A program made the position numbers and the translations under genes. The notes below the pieces were generated by a model. That model ran no database searches. It was given only the letters and a program-made list of their open reading frames with translations, and was not told the origin of the DNA. DNA of 53,706 nucleotides, from positions 1 through 53,706 of the forward strand of contig JAUZOL010000006.1 in NCBI GenBank assembly GCA_030706455.1, in the 5' to 3' direction. Below, piece after piece: positions 41,484 to 48,305 of the stretch. Numbering within the stretch: position 1 is the first letter of the stretch; every line of letters starts with the position of its first letter. This DNA is from Bacteroidota bacterium (lineage in GTDB: Bacteria > Bacteroidota > Bacteroidia > Bacteroidales > Paludibacteraceae).

Positions 41484-41696
41484 TTAATTGCGGGAATATA
41501 TTTCAACTAAAATAGAGATTACCAATATGATAAATGGAATAATGCAAATAAAACAGCCAGTTTTAGGATCGCGTATCTCCGTTTTACGAAGTCGTTCGTC
41601 ATATTCGCTCTCTTCAATAGTCATTTCTGAAACTATTGATTGCTTCATATAAGCATTAAATCTGCGCCATTTATTTTTTATCTGTTGAAAGTACAT
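41484..41696 (-). CDS. Small single-pass membrane protein
   Basis: 70 residues: basic, helical N-terminal part ('QQIKNKWRRFNAYMKQSIV'), then a hydrophobic helix 'CFICIIPFIILVISILVEIY'. The N-terminus is probably cytoplasmic. No family. Directly upstream of the HAD gene. Confidence 0.6.
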   Translation of the reverse strand: MYFQQIKNKWRRFNAYMKQSIVSEMTIEESEYDERLRKTEIRDPKTGCFICIIPFIILVISILVEIYSRN

Positions 41697-41705
41697 AGCT
41701 TTGTA

Positions 41706-42098
41706 TTAATGATTAACTACTGCGCAACGATTTACCATTGCCACCGACATGCTGAAAGGAGGAAGTGCATTTAGTTTTGCATCGCTCATTTTAAGGTGCG
41801 TAAACGCATTCAATCGGATGGTTTTATTATTTCGAAGACGAAGCACATTTTCAAGTTCGGATGGAGACAACGTTGCGATATTATCAGAGATATAATCGTC
41901 GTAGACAGAAATTTCGGACGAAGAAACCATCTTGTTTGTTTTTGGAGCCGGTTTTTTAGCCTCTACCATGCCGTATTCTCTGGCAATTGATCGAACGTAG
42001 GTAAGCGAAATATCATATTTGCTTGCAATTGCCTCAGCGCGCATGGTAGTATATTGATTTGCTATTTCAATGCGTTCTTCTTCGGTAAGTTTTTTCAT
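41706..42098 (-). CDS. HTH-containing regulator, unknown
   Basis: 130 residues: 'LTEEERIEIANQYTTMRAEA' and 'IASKYDISLTYVRSIAREYG' form a helix-turn-helix like those of Hin/transposase regulators, then a Lys/Pro linker and 'LSPSELENVLRLRNNKTIRL'. It may control the mid-early genes that follow. It starts 30 bp after a hairpin. Confidence 0.65.
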   Translation of the reverse strand: MKKLTEEERIEIANQYTTMRAEAIASKYDISLTYVRSIAREYGMVEAKKPAPKTNKMVSSSEISVYDDYISDNIATLSPSELENVLRLRNNKTIRLNAFTHLKMSDAKLNALPPFSMSVAMVNRCAVVNH

Positions 42099-42128
42099 CT
42101 CTATTTAAGTTATCAATTTACTTTCAAA

Positions 42129-42156
42129 AGACCGGCAACGGAATTGCCGCCGGTCT
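42129..42156 (-). terminator. Hairpin after the tRNA-like cluster
   Basis: AGACCGG (42129-42135) pairs with CCGGTCT (42150-42156), with further inner pairing. On the - strand a short TTTT follows. It could end or process the transcript that carries the tRNA-like genes. Confidence 0.5.
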
Positions 42157-42213
42157 AAAAATGCCTGGAAACCTTTAACTAAGCTCCTCACCAGACTATG
42201 TTGTTACTTAGCG

Positions 42214-42276
42214 ATACGGAACCTTCTTGCTATTCCGTATTCTGTCGGCTTGCAAGAGCCGCCGGGTATTAACCGG
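42214..42276 (-). ncRNA. Row of three short hairpins, possible structured RNA
   Basis: ATACGGAA/TTCCGTAT (42214-42221 with 42233-42240), CGGCT/AGCCG (42246-42261) and CCGG/CCGG (42262-42276) follow each other without gap. No coding frame of note crosses this part. It does not match a known RNA family that I recognise. Confidence 0.4.
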
Positions 42277-42292
42277 AATCATAAAGGGTTTG

Positions 42293-42412
42293 TGGAGATA
42301 ACGGGACTCGAACCCGAACCAATTACCCGCTTTACGCCATTACAGCTACGTTGACATTATGGACGTATGTCGTGCACTAACATACTGCGTCTACCAATTC
42401 CGCCATATCTCC
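42293..42412 (-). tRNA. tRNA-like gene 1 (Leu-type body) with abnormal, enlarged middle
   Basis: 120 nt. Acceptor GGAGATA/TATCTCC pairs perfectly; the D-arm 'GCGGAATTGGTAGACGC' is that of tRNA-Leu; the T-arm has CGGG-TTCGAGT-CCCG. Between D and T arms lie about 35 nt more than a normal class II tRNA. GTATG/CATAC can form an anticodon stem but leaves an 11-nt loop (or 7 nt without T33), so no normal anticodon can be assigned. Could be a degenerate tRNA, an interrupted one, or a tRNA mimic. Confidence 0.6.
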
Positions 42413-42524
42413 GTTTTACTCGTCTTTCCGAGCCGCCAGCAATGTTAGTATTGCAAACTAATGCAGTTTTGATTACTTCTTAGGCATATTAATAAAACGC
42501 ATTAAAAAAGAACATCTTGCCGGG

Positions 42525-42632
42525 TGCCTGATACCGGAATCGAACCGGTGACCTATTGAAAAAACATCTGTAAGTGTCTATAACATAGTAATTGATGCTT
42601 TTACAATCGCTCTTCCAATGAGCTAATCAGGC
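42525..42632 (-). tRNA. tRNA-like gene 2 with about 36 extra nt in the anticodon region
   Basis: 108 nt. Acceptor GCCTGAT/ATCAGGC, D-arm GCTC/GAGC, class I variable loop AGGTC and T-arm ACCGG-TTCGATT-CCGGT are intact. ATTG after the D arm can pair with CAAT just before AGGTC, leaving an anticodon loop of about 45 nt, or with a nearer CAAT, giving a loop without T33. Expected length is about 72 nt, so about 36 nt are extra, close to the excess in the neighbour. An intron-like insertion is possible. Confidence 0.62.
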
Positions 42633-42637
42633 AATTT

Positions 42638-42702
42638 GCCGGGCGGCTTCTCAAAAAAATAATAATCTATAATTATTAACCCAAACACATTCGCCGCCCG
42701 GC
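42638..42702. repeat. 10-bp GC-rich inverted repeat beside the tRNA-like genes
   Basis: GCCGGGCGGC (42638-42647) and GCCGCCCGGC (42693-42702) are exact inverse complements around 45 nt of AT-rich loop. It lies between the DUF4494 stop and tRNA-like gene 2. No T-run follows, so it is more a processing or structural element than a terminator. Confidence 0.65.
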
Positions 42703-42731
42703 TCTCTTTATATTTGGTTAGTGTATGCGGA

Positions 42732-43208
42732 TCACTCCGCTTCTTCTCTTTCAGATTCCAAGTCCCCTTCAGGGGATTTAGGGGCAACATACGGATAAAC
42801 ATCCATAATGGCAGTTTCTTTAATCTCCACCACTTCCCAGTCTGATAAAGTATTGCCCAAACTTGCCATCAACAGATCTAAAGCTTCATCCAACTTGTTT
42901 GCCTGCTGATACATCGTTGTTGTGATCCGTTTTTCAAGACCTTTTTCCTCATCGAGAGAAATAAAGTTTACCTTTGCACGATACCATTTATCTCCACTGG
43001 AGTTTGCAAACAGTTCAGCAATTCGCGACCTTTTCACAGTAGATACTGTAAATTCACCACTTACGAATGGCTTTACCTCTTCGATGATTCGTTTTTCAGC
43101 TTCGGTAAACGATAGCGCATCTATCAGATAATGTTCTGTTACCTTTTTAGGCAACCCATCTTCGCCGGTTTTTTCATACCTGACTTTACATTCAAACCAA
43201 TTATGCAT
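42732..43208 (-). CDS. DUF4494 protein
   Basis: 158 residues: 'NWFECKVRYEKTGEDGLPKK', 'YLIDALSFTEAEKRIIEEVK', 'SGEFTVSTVKRSRIAELFAN' match DUF4494, found in Bacteroidota phages and plasmids. The function is unknown. The C-terminal ~15 residues ('VAPKSPEGDLESEREEAE') are encoded by the dispersed 25-bp repeat and look added to the family core. Confidence 0.85.
   Translation of the reverse strand: MHNWFECKVRYEKTGEDGLPKKVTEHYLIDALSFTEAEKRIIEEVKPFVSGEFTVSTVKRSRIAELFANSSGDKWYRAKVNFISLDEEKGLEKRITTTMYQQANKLDEALDLLMASLGNTLSDWEVVEIKETAIMDVYPYVAPKSPEGDLESEREEAE
42760..42784. repeat. 25-bp dispersed palindromic repeat, copy 2 (inside the DUF4494 gene)
   Basis: Identical over 25 bp to 19810-19834 (AAGTCCCCTTCAGGGGATTT plus AGGGG). 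Here it is translated as the tail of the DUF4494 protein, so the element has become coding. Confidence 0.8.
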
Positions 43209-43236
43209 TTTGTTGTTATTTGTGGCTGAAGCCTGG

Positions 43237-43923
43237 TTAATCGTCGTAATCGTCTATCTCATCAAAATCGTAAACATCCATCGTAATTATGGATTTTGAA
43301 ATAAGTAGGTTTACCAAATAACTATCAAAATTATTGGAGAGTTCAGTAGCAGGATACTCCAGTTCAACCTTGCTGTTGTCAATTTTAAATAAAACCGATT
43401 TTTTTCCCGCGCTGCCATATGGCATACTAAGCAATTTGTATTTTCCATTTTCTTTTGTATATGATTCGTTGTGCAAAGTGATATCATAATCATGCTTAGA
43501 ACACATTAAATGAATATTCAACCAACCCGAAGGATTCTTATCTACATCACAAGTAAAATCCTCACAATGAGAAAACTCATTCTTGAACTCTTTAAGAATA
43601 TCAGAAAATTTCACATTGCCATTTACCCTACAAATAGCATCTTTCAACATAGGCAAATAGGATAATGAAATACTTTGCGCTGATATAGCATTTATCTCAT
43701 TCTCAACAGCCGTATTTATCAATTTGATAATATCCGGCAACTTAAATGACCAATTAATTTCTGTTGATTTAAGATATGCCCGCAGTTTTTCTTTGAATGG
43801 GCTTTCGTATCCGTTGTAGTATTGGGATATTACTTCTATAGCAGCTTTCATTGCTGCCCTTTTTGATGCTTCGTTCAATTCCTTAACATCAAGTTCAGGA
43901 ATATCGAGTGTAATTTGTGCCAT
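43237..43923 (-). CDS. Unknown early phage protein
   Basis: 228 residues, start 'MAQITLDIPELDVKELNEAS', middle 'KFSDILKEFKNEFSHCEDFT', end very acidic ('DVYDFDEIDDYDD'). TACTACTACA stands directly before ATG. No family recognised. The 5' leader (43924-44016) contains CCCTG..CAGGG and CTGTG..CACAG pairing. Confidence 0.6.
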   Translation of the reverse strand: MAQITLDIPELDVKELNEASKRAAMKAAIEVISQYYNGYESPFKEKLRAYLKSTEINWSFKLPDIIKLINTAVENEINAISAQSISLSYLPMLKDAICRVNGNVKFSDILKEFKNEFSHCEDFTCDVDKNPSGWLNIHLMCSKHDYDITLHNESYTKENGKYKLLSMPYGSAGKKSVLFKIDNSKVELEYPATELSNNFDSYLVNLLISKSIITMDVYDFDEIDDYDD

Positions 43924-44016
43924 TGTAGTAGTATTTATGCCTTTCGGCAGTTAATAGTAGTCTGATTAAAACCCTGTGGGCTTCACAGCAGGCAGGGAAA
44001 GCTGATATTTAGTAAA

Positions 44017-44259
44017 TTACTGTACGTTGCGTTTTAACATTTCAATCTCTTCAATAAGGCACCGGATATGTATTGCCTGGGCTTTTATCATGCGGAAATA
44101 AGCTGCATTCTCTTTTACAAGTTGTTCATTCTGCTTTTCAAACCGGTTGGCATTGTTGGCAGCTTCCTGCACCTGCTGAAGGCTTGCAAAACGACCTACC
44201 AACCGGCGGCGATATTTTGAAGTATCGAAAAGTGATGTCTGCATATTTCCGGTTGTCAT
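44017..44259 (-). CDS. Small coiled-coil protein
   Basis: 80 residues: a basic patch 'TSKYRRRLVGRFASLQQVQE' followed by a coiled coil ('NANRFEKQNEQLVKENAAYF'). No family. Function unknown. Confidence 0.55.
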   Translation of the reverse strand: MTTGNMQTSLFDTSKYRRRLVGRFASLQQVQEAANNANRFEKQNEQLVKENAAYFRMIKAQAIHIRCLIEEIEMLKRNVQ

Positions 44260-44265
44260 AATTTT

Positions 44266-44649
44266 TCACTTTAGAAGATTAAAAGCAATTTCGATCAATG
44301 ATATCACCACCAGCGCACTCGCAATAATCAACAGGCATCCTATGCGCTTAAACCTTAAGCTCCGTTTAATAGCATCTCTACGTTTACGCTCCAGCTGCAA
44401 CATTACGGCATTTGTACGACAAGAATAAGTCTTGTACTGTTTCAGAATCACATCTGATTTTGCAGGATTATTCCATGCGCCATCTCCATTTTCGAAACCA
44501 ACAATCAGACCATCGGGAGAATACCCGCATAAATAGGCGGTGCCCTTGTTTGGAACAAAAACTTCCATCCCAATATTATCTTCGGCCAGTTGCTTTATTT
44601 CGTCGTATGTCAACATATTTTCAGCAAGTTCTAAGCAGGACATAAACAA
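44266..44649 (-). CDS. Membrane-anchored protein with beta-rich N-terminal part
   Basis: 127 residues: 'LTYDEIKQLAEDNIGMEVFV', 'AYLCGYSPDGLIVGFENGDG', a basic linker ('LERKRRDAIKRSLRFKRIG') and a C-terminal hydrophobic helix 'CLLIIASALVVISLIEIAFN'. The first start overlaps the upstream gene by 19 bp; 44643 and 44616 are other ATG options. No family. Confidence 0.55.
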   Translation of the reverse strand: MFMSCLELAENMLTYDEIKQLAEDNIGMEVFVPNKGTAYLCGYSPDGLIVGFENGDGAWNNPAKSDVILKQYKTYSCRTNAVMLQLERKRRDAIKRSLRFKRIGCLLIIASALVVISLIEIAFNLLK

Positions 44650-44873
44650 AGCGCCTTTTCAAAATTCAACAGTATTTGATGCCATGTTTCGAGCAACAAA
44701 CCGTCGATAGAGAACTGATCTTTTGTGCTCCATGCCTCATCCGGCGAGTTCCGATGCAGCTTATATGCCATTTTCATGTGCATATCAACAACTATTTTGT
44801 TGTTTTCGTCAAACACATACTCGTGTGAGTTGTGCTTATGGTCGATGATTAAAGTGTAGTTTCCAAGTGCCAT
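44631..44873 (-). CDS. Small unknown protein
   Basis: 80 residues: 'LGNYTLIIDHKHNSHEYVFD', 'QFSIDGLLLETWHQILLNFE'. No recognised family. Lies in the packed early operon, 4 bp after a 35-residue membrane peptide gene. Confidence 0.55.
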   Translation of the reverse strand: MALGNYTLIIDHKHNSHEYVFDENNKIVVDMHMKMAYKLHRNSPDEAWSTKDQFSIDGLLLETWHQILLNFEKALCLCPA

Positions 44874-44877
44874 AGCG

Positions 44878-44985
44878 TTAGATATTAGTAGGATAAATTA
44901 AATTGTAGACGGTGTATGCCGCAGCAAAAATCAAAATTGCTGCCATTATTGCGATATATATTTTGTCGCCAAGTGTCTTTTTCAT
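44878..44985 (-). CDS. 35-residue membrane peptide
   Basis: ATG at 44985 to TAA at 44880-44878: MKKTLGDKIYIAIMAAILIF followed by AAAYTVYNLIYPTNI. One transmembrane helix after a short basic start. The gene fits exactly between its neighbours (11 bp and 4 bp gaps), which supports it as real. Function unknown. Confidence 0.6.
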   Translation of the reverse strand: MKKTLGDKIYIAIMAAILIFAAAYTVYNLIYPTNI

Positions 44986-44996
44986 TTCAATATCAG

Positions 44997-45194
44997 TTAA
45001 TAAGTTAGCTCCCAACATTTAATAATCTCAGATCCTTTAATAACCGGGCGGTTATTGCATTTCCTGTATTCAATTTTGAGGCGACCTTTCTGACTGTAGT
45101 TATGAATAGAATTTCGGCTTACTCCCAAAATTTCGCAGGCTTCTTTAATGCTGAACCGCTGTGTTGGATTTACATCCGGCTTATCATTTGTCAT
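44997..45194 (-). CDS. Excisionase/MerR-like HTH protein
   Basis: 65 residues: 'QRFSIKEACEILGVSRNSIH' and 'NYSQKGRLKIEYRKCNNRPV' match the HTH_17 winged-helix group (DNA-binding domain of excisionases). It is a candidate Xis or an early regulator. Overlaps the LuxR-type gene by 4 bp. Confidence 0.78.
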   Translation of the reverse strand: MTNDKPDVNPTQRFSIKEACEILGVSRNSIHNYSQKGRLKIEYRKCNNRPVIKGSEIIKCWELTY

Positions 45195-45559
45195 GCTGCT
45201 TCTTCGTTAACAAGTTCTACATCCGTCCGGCGCACCATACGGCTACCGCGGCGGGTAATGTCAGGGTTTACAAAAACAATTGAGAAGAGTACAATACCAA
45301 GACAAACTCCTGAGACTATCTCTCGTTCGAGATTTGAAAAATCAATTGATAAGCGAAACCGGCGACTGATCCACCATACTGCCAGTTCATTCATCTTGCC
45401 TAATCCGGTGCGCACGTAAATTTCTTTAACAATATTTGCCACCGTATCTACAGAGATATGCAACAAGTCCGCTATCTCCTTTTTTGCCTTACCACAGGCC
45501 ACCAGCCCGGCAATCTGTTCCTGACGTGGTGTAAGCGTGATGTTTTGTTGAGTAGTCAT
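45191..45559 (-). CDS. LuxR/GerE-type HTH regulator with hydrophobic segment
   Basis: 122 residues: 'LTPRQEQIAGLVACGKAKKE' and 'IADLLHISVDTVANIVKEIY' are the GerE/LuxR HTH. C-terminal to it, 'IVSGVCLGIVLFSIVFVN' is a hydrophobic helix, so the protein may be membrane-bound. CTACTACTACAC precedes ATG. A role in early phage transcription is likely. Confidence 0.82.
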   Translation of the reverse strand: MTTQQNITLTPRQEQIAGLVACGKAKKEIADLLHISVDTVANIVKEIYVRTGLGKMNELAVWWISRRFRLSIDFSNLEREIVSGVCLGIVLFSIVFVNPDITRRGSRMVRRTDVELVNEEAA

Positions 45560-45582
45560 GTGTAGTAGTAGTTTGAGTGAGT

Positions 45583-45795
45583 TTACTTTTTTGATCTGAT
45601 TTGATACCGTTTCAAAAGTTCAGATAATTGCGTTTGATGTTCACGCAACAAATTATTCATCTTAATAGCGGTCTCTCTTTGTTTCGACTTATCAGCAAAT
45701 GTGTTTTTTATGATTTCGAGAGTAGATAAGCTGCAATGATGATACAAATACATCAAAACATCCACTTTTTTACCATCCTCATCACTGTTTGCCAT
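45583..45795 (-). CDS. Small early phage protein
   Basis: 70 residues from ATG 45795, which follows AAGGAG directly; an ATG at 45819 would overlap the upstream gene further. 'DVLMYLYHHCSLSTLEIIKN' and 'KMNNLLREHQTQLSELLKRY' are helical. No family. Confidence 0.55.
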   Translation of the reverse strand: MANSDEDGKKVDVLMYLYHHCSLSTLEIIKNTFADKSKQRETAIKMNNLLREHQTQLSELLKRYQIRSKK

Positions 45796-46003
45796 CTCCT
45801 TGTTCTTTATAATCCACATTCAGGAATGGGATTGGCTGTTTATTTCCAACAAACATTCTGTGTGAAGATTCCACTTTAAGTGTTCCGATAATTTTACCGG
45901 CAGTGTTTGCCAGTTCTTTTGCCACTCCAAGTTTCAATTTTCCGGATAATAACTTATCGTAATTGTCAGCTAAACTTGTGCGTAATTCGTCGATGTTTTG
46001 CAT
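45782..46003 (-). CDS. Small early phage protein with conserved 'AGKIIGTLKVE' segment
   Basis: 73 residues: 'GKLKLGVAKELANTAGKIIG' then 'TLKVESSHRMFVGNKQPIPF'. I recall similar proteins from many prophages (a motif 'isnavGKii...kvel.y...r...p.IpFL'), without known function. Overlaps its neighbours at both ends. Confidence 0.6.
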   Translation of the reverse strand: MQNIDELRTSLADNYDKLLSGKLKLGVAKELANTAGKIIGTLKVESSHRMFVGNKQPIPFLNVDYKEQGDGKQ

Positions 46004-46533
46004 TGTCGTTTAATTTTGAGTATTAATAATTTTGTATCGATCAAATTTTCTGTAATCATAGATTCCGGAAAACCAGTTTGAATAAGAATAGATCTAGCTA
46101 ATTGCTTTTGGCCTTTTTCAGATTGACTATATGCCTGATTCAAAGCTTTTTGACAAGCTTTGCCTTTTTCAGATTGCCTATATTCTTTTTGATATGCTTT
46201 CCTTTTTTCAGATTGCTGATATTCTTTTTGATATGCTTTCCTTTTTTCAGATTGTCGATATTCCTGCTGATAAACTTTATAATAAGCTTTGCCTTTTTCA
46301 GATTGTCGATATGCTTGATCACAAGCTTTGCCTTTTTCAGATTGTCGATATGCTTGACAATAAGCTTTGCCTTTTTCAGATTGCCTATATTCTTTTTGAT
46401 ATGCTTGATCACAAGCTTTGCATTTACATCTGTATCCTGATTTTTTGTGTGATGCTTTTGAAAATTGATCTAATGGTTTTGTTTCACCACATTTTGAGCA
46501 TCTCTTTGTTATTAAAACATCATCTGTTTTCAT
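45970..46533 (-). CDS. Zinc-finger protein with QSEK tandem repeats
   Basis: 187 residues. N-terminus: 'RCSKCGETKPLDQFSKASHK' followed by 'GYRCKCKACDQAY', a four-Cys zinc knuckle common in phage HNH-associated proteins. Then seven repeats starting QSEK (QSEKGKAYCQAYR, QSEKGKACDQAYR, QSEKGKAYYKVYQQEYR, ...) of 13 or 17 residues, charged and helical. End: 'RSILIQTGFPESMITENLID'. No nuclease motif is visible. Likely binds nucleic acid; the repeats may vary in number. Confidence 0.72.
   Translation of the reverse strand: MKTDDVLITKRCSKCGETKPLDQFSKASHKKSGYRCKCKACDQAYQKEYRQSEKGKAYCQAYRQSEKGKACDQAYRQSEKGKAYYKVYQQEYRQSEKRKAYQKEYQQSEKRKAYQKEYRQSEKGKACQKALNQAYSQSEKGQKQLARSILIQTGFPESMITENLIDTKLLILKIKRQCKTSTNYAQV
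46120..46400 (-). repeat. 39/51-bp tandem repeat in the QSEK protein gene
   Basis: Imperfect tandem copies of CTTTTTCAGATTG plus spacer (on the + strand), encoding QSEK(G/R)KA units. The repeats also keep other frames open, which explains several long false ORFs here. Confidence 0.8.
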
Positions 46534-46541
46534 GCCGTTTT

Positions 46542-46772
46542 CTACTTTTTGGATTTAGTAGGCCATTTTATTTTGATGTCGTATTTTGCAAAAATCATTT
46601 CAATACCAGGAGCTTCAATTATTGTTGGCACATAAGCAGGATTATTAATGCGTTCGTACACATTTTTACGGGCAATTCCCATAATACTCATCAGTTCGTC
46701 AAATACTTCTTTCTGCTTCACTGCCGGAACCCATCCGTATGCTTCTTTCAATGTGTATTCTTTTTTTGCCAT
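46542..46772 (-). CDS. Cro-like early regulator candidate
   Basis: 76 residues: 'KQKEVFDELMSIMGIARKNV' and 'YERINNPAYVPTIIEAPGIE' with 'IFAKYDIKIKWP'. The helix-turn-helix-like part and the position as first gene of the leftward operon, facing the repressor candidate across the switch region, suggest a Cro-type role. There is no firm family match. Confidence 0.6.
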   Translation of the reverse strand: MAKKEYTLKEAYGWVPAVKQKEVFDELMSIMGIARKNVYERINNPAYVPTIIEAPGIEMIFAKYDIKIKWPTKSKK

Positions 46773-46803
46773 CTTTTCCTGTATGACCTTTTTAGGCTAT
46801 TGA

Positions 46804-46930
46804 TTTGAGTTGCTAAAAACGTTATCTTTGTAACGAATAAGTAATTTTGTTGATGCAAAGATAAAGCATCATACTTGATAAATCAAGCTTTTGATTGAAT
46901 TTATCTTGATTATTAGCATTATTTAACTTT
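46804..46930. promoter_or_regulatory. Lysis-lysogeny switch region with two promoters and dyad operators
   Basis: Leftward promoter: TTGA, 19 bp, TATCTTTG (-7 at 46863-46856). Rightward -7: TATCTTTG at 46823-46830 (a TTTG at 46804 is only 15 bp upstream). The two point toward each other, so the transcripts overlap. CTTGAT-AA-ATCAAG (46874-46887) covers the leftward -33 region, and ATCAA-GCTT-TTGAT (46882-46895) overlaps it; another CTTGAT follows at 46905-46910. Confidence 0.65.
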
Positions 46931-47371
46931 ATGACTGGCAAAGAAGTACGTAACATATTGAAATCCAATGGATTCAAATTAAAAGACATTGCTCTAAATT
47001 TGAATATTACGCCTCAAAACCTTGACGAGAAGCTAAAAGTAAAGGATATCAAGACAAATGTACTAGAGGAAATATCCTCAGCAATCAATAAAAATATTGA
47101 TTTTTTTATTTCTACGAAAGAAGTAGTTGAAGAAAGTAAACCCGAATACAATAAGCCAAAAGAATTGACTATTTCCAGCGATATTCAAATTTTATTGCGG
47201 ATGTTAGATAAGCAGGAAAAAGAAACTGAACGTCTTAATAGTGAAAATGAAAGATTAACACAAGAAAACATTAGGCTAAACAGCCAGTTAGACCAACTTT
47301 ACAGAGAGAAAAGAGAGGCTGAAAAAAAGAGTGTCCAGGAAGGGGATGTCTCGGTTGCCGGTGTAGGATAG
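46931..47371 (+). CDS. XRE-like phage repressor candidate with C-terminal coiled coil
   Basis: 146 residues: HTH 'VRNILKSNGFKLKDIALNLN' and 'ITPQNLDEKLKVKDIKTNVL' at the N-terminus, then a coiled coil ('KQEKETERLNSENERLTQEN') that would make it a dimer. There is no LexA-like peptidase, so induction would not use RecA-driven self-cleavage. It is transcribed away from the early genes across the switch region, the usual place for the repressor. Confidence 0.72.
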   Translation: MTGKEVRNILKSNGFKLKDIALNLNITPQNLDEKLKVKDIKTNVLEEISSAINKNIDFFISTKEVVEESKPEYNKPKELTISSDIQILLRMLDKQEKETERLNSENERLTQENIRLNSQLDQLYREKREAEKKSVQEGDVSVAGVG

Positions 47372-47413
47372 TTTTTGGAGTTAGAATTAAACGATATTAA
47401 TTTATTTTTTTTC

Positions 47414-48013
47414 ATGGAAACAACAAAACTTGAAGAAACGGGTAAAAAAATGCAGAAAAAAGGGTGTGGAATAGCGGCGGCCAGTTTTGCAATTATATCA
47501 ATTATAATATTAATCTCAGTTTTATTTTCGACTTGTGGCGGAAATAGCGATAATCAAATAAAAAAAGAAACTGACAATAATGTATTATCTGATACAACCA
47601 AAAATTTACCGGCAAATAATATTGGAGATAAAGTTTTAATAGGTAATATAGAATACAAAGTTTTGGGATTTTTATATACTAAAACGATGGATGAGAAAAA
47701 AACAAACGGTTATTTTCTTGTCGTTAAAATTGGATTTACCAATAAGGGAAATTCAAAAATTACGGTACAAAATGAATATTTTTCTTTAATAGACGAAAAG
47801 GGTAAATCATATGATTCTGATTCTGAATTGGCTTTATCAGGAGATAAAATGATATACAATATGGAATGTAACCCAGAAATGAAAAAAGCAGGATTAGTTA
47901 TTTTTGAAGTTCCTAACAAACAAAATTATCAATTAGCTTTAATGTCTGATTCAGAAGGTTCCGAAGTTGATTTTGTTTCTTTACCTCTTTCAAAAGAAAA
48001 ACAGATGCAATAA
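47414..48013 (+). CDS. Membrane protein with DUF4352-like domain, lysogeny region
   Basis: 199 residues from ATG 47414. A transmembrane helix (about residues 20-38, 'IAAASFAIISIIILISVLFS') leads to an extracytoplasmic Ig-like domain: 'NGYFLVVKIGFTNKGNSKIT' and 'NEYFSLIDEKGKSYDSDSEL' fit DUF4352. It is encoded right after the repressor candidate, thus probably expressed in the lysogen. A surface-linked protein there could block superinfection, but this is inference. Confidence 0.75.
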   Translation: METTKLEETGKKMQKKGCGIAAASFAIISIIILISVLFSTCGGNSDNQIKKETDNNVLSDTTKNLPANNIGDKVLIGNIEYKVLGFLYTKTMDEKKTNGYFLVVKIGFTNKGNSKITVQNEYFSLIDEKGKSYDSDSELALSGDKMIYNMECNPEMKKAGLVIFEVPNKQNYQLALMSDSEGSEVDFVSLPLSKEKQMQ

Positions 48014-48028
48014 TAGATTTTGAAAATA

Positions 48029-48301
48029 ATGCCCCGAAATAATATAGACATATCAATATCTGAAGGCCTTAGAATGCGATTTGTGCAGGCAGCCGAAATT
48101 TTGATTTCAGAAGGTAAGGTAAACAATAAGGCAGAATTTGCGCGTCAAGTAGGTATTTCTGGAGGTTTCACCAATATATTGCGGTACACCTCATCCATAA
48201 AATCAGAACCCTCAGCGCGAAATATCATTCTATTGGAGCAATTAGGCATATCACTAAGATGGCTTTTTCACGGAGAAGGAAATCCGATAAATCAATCATA
48301 A
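48029..48301 (+). CDS. Small XRE-like HTH protein
   Basis: 90 residues from ATG 48029: 'KAEFARQVGISGGFTNILRY' is a lambda-repressor-type HTH and 'NIILLEQLGISLRWLFHGEG' the usual following helix with the 'LRWLlhGeG' end. Possibly a second lysogeny regulator. 48302-48384 holds the right att arm and no gene. Confidence 0.78.
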   Translation: MPRNNIDISISEGLRMRFVQAAEILISEGKVNNKAEFARQVGISGGFTNILRYTSSIKSEPSARNIILLEQLGISLRWLFHGEGNPINQS

Positions 48302-48305
48302 CAGC

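Noticed and set aside
46131-46808. 225-codon plus-strand ORF opposite the QSEK gene
   Set aside because: It consists of the antisense translation of the tandem repeat (FFQIADIL units) and runs across the start of the next gene.
47375-47413. TTG start for the DUF4352 gene
   Set aside because: The extra residues (ELELNDINLFFF) resemble leader sequence; ATG 47414 gives a normal N-in membrane protein.
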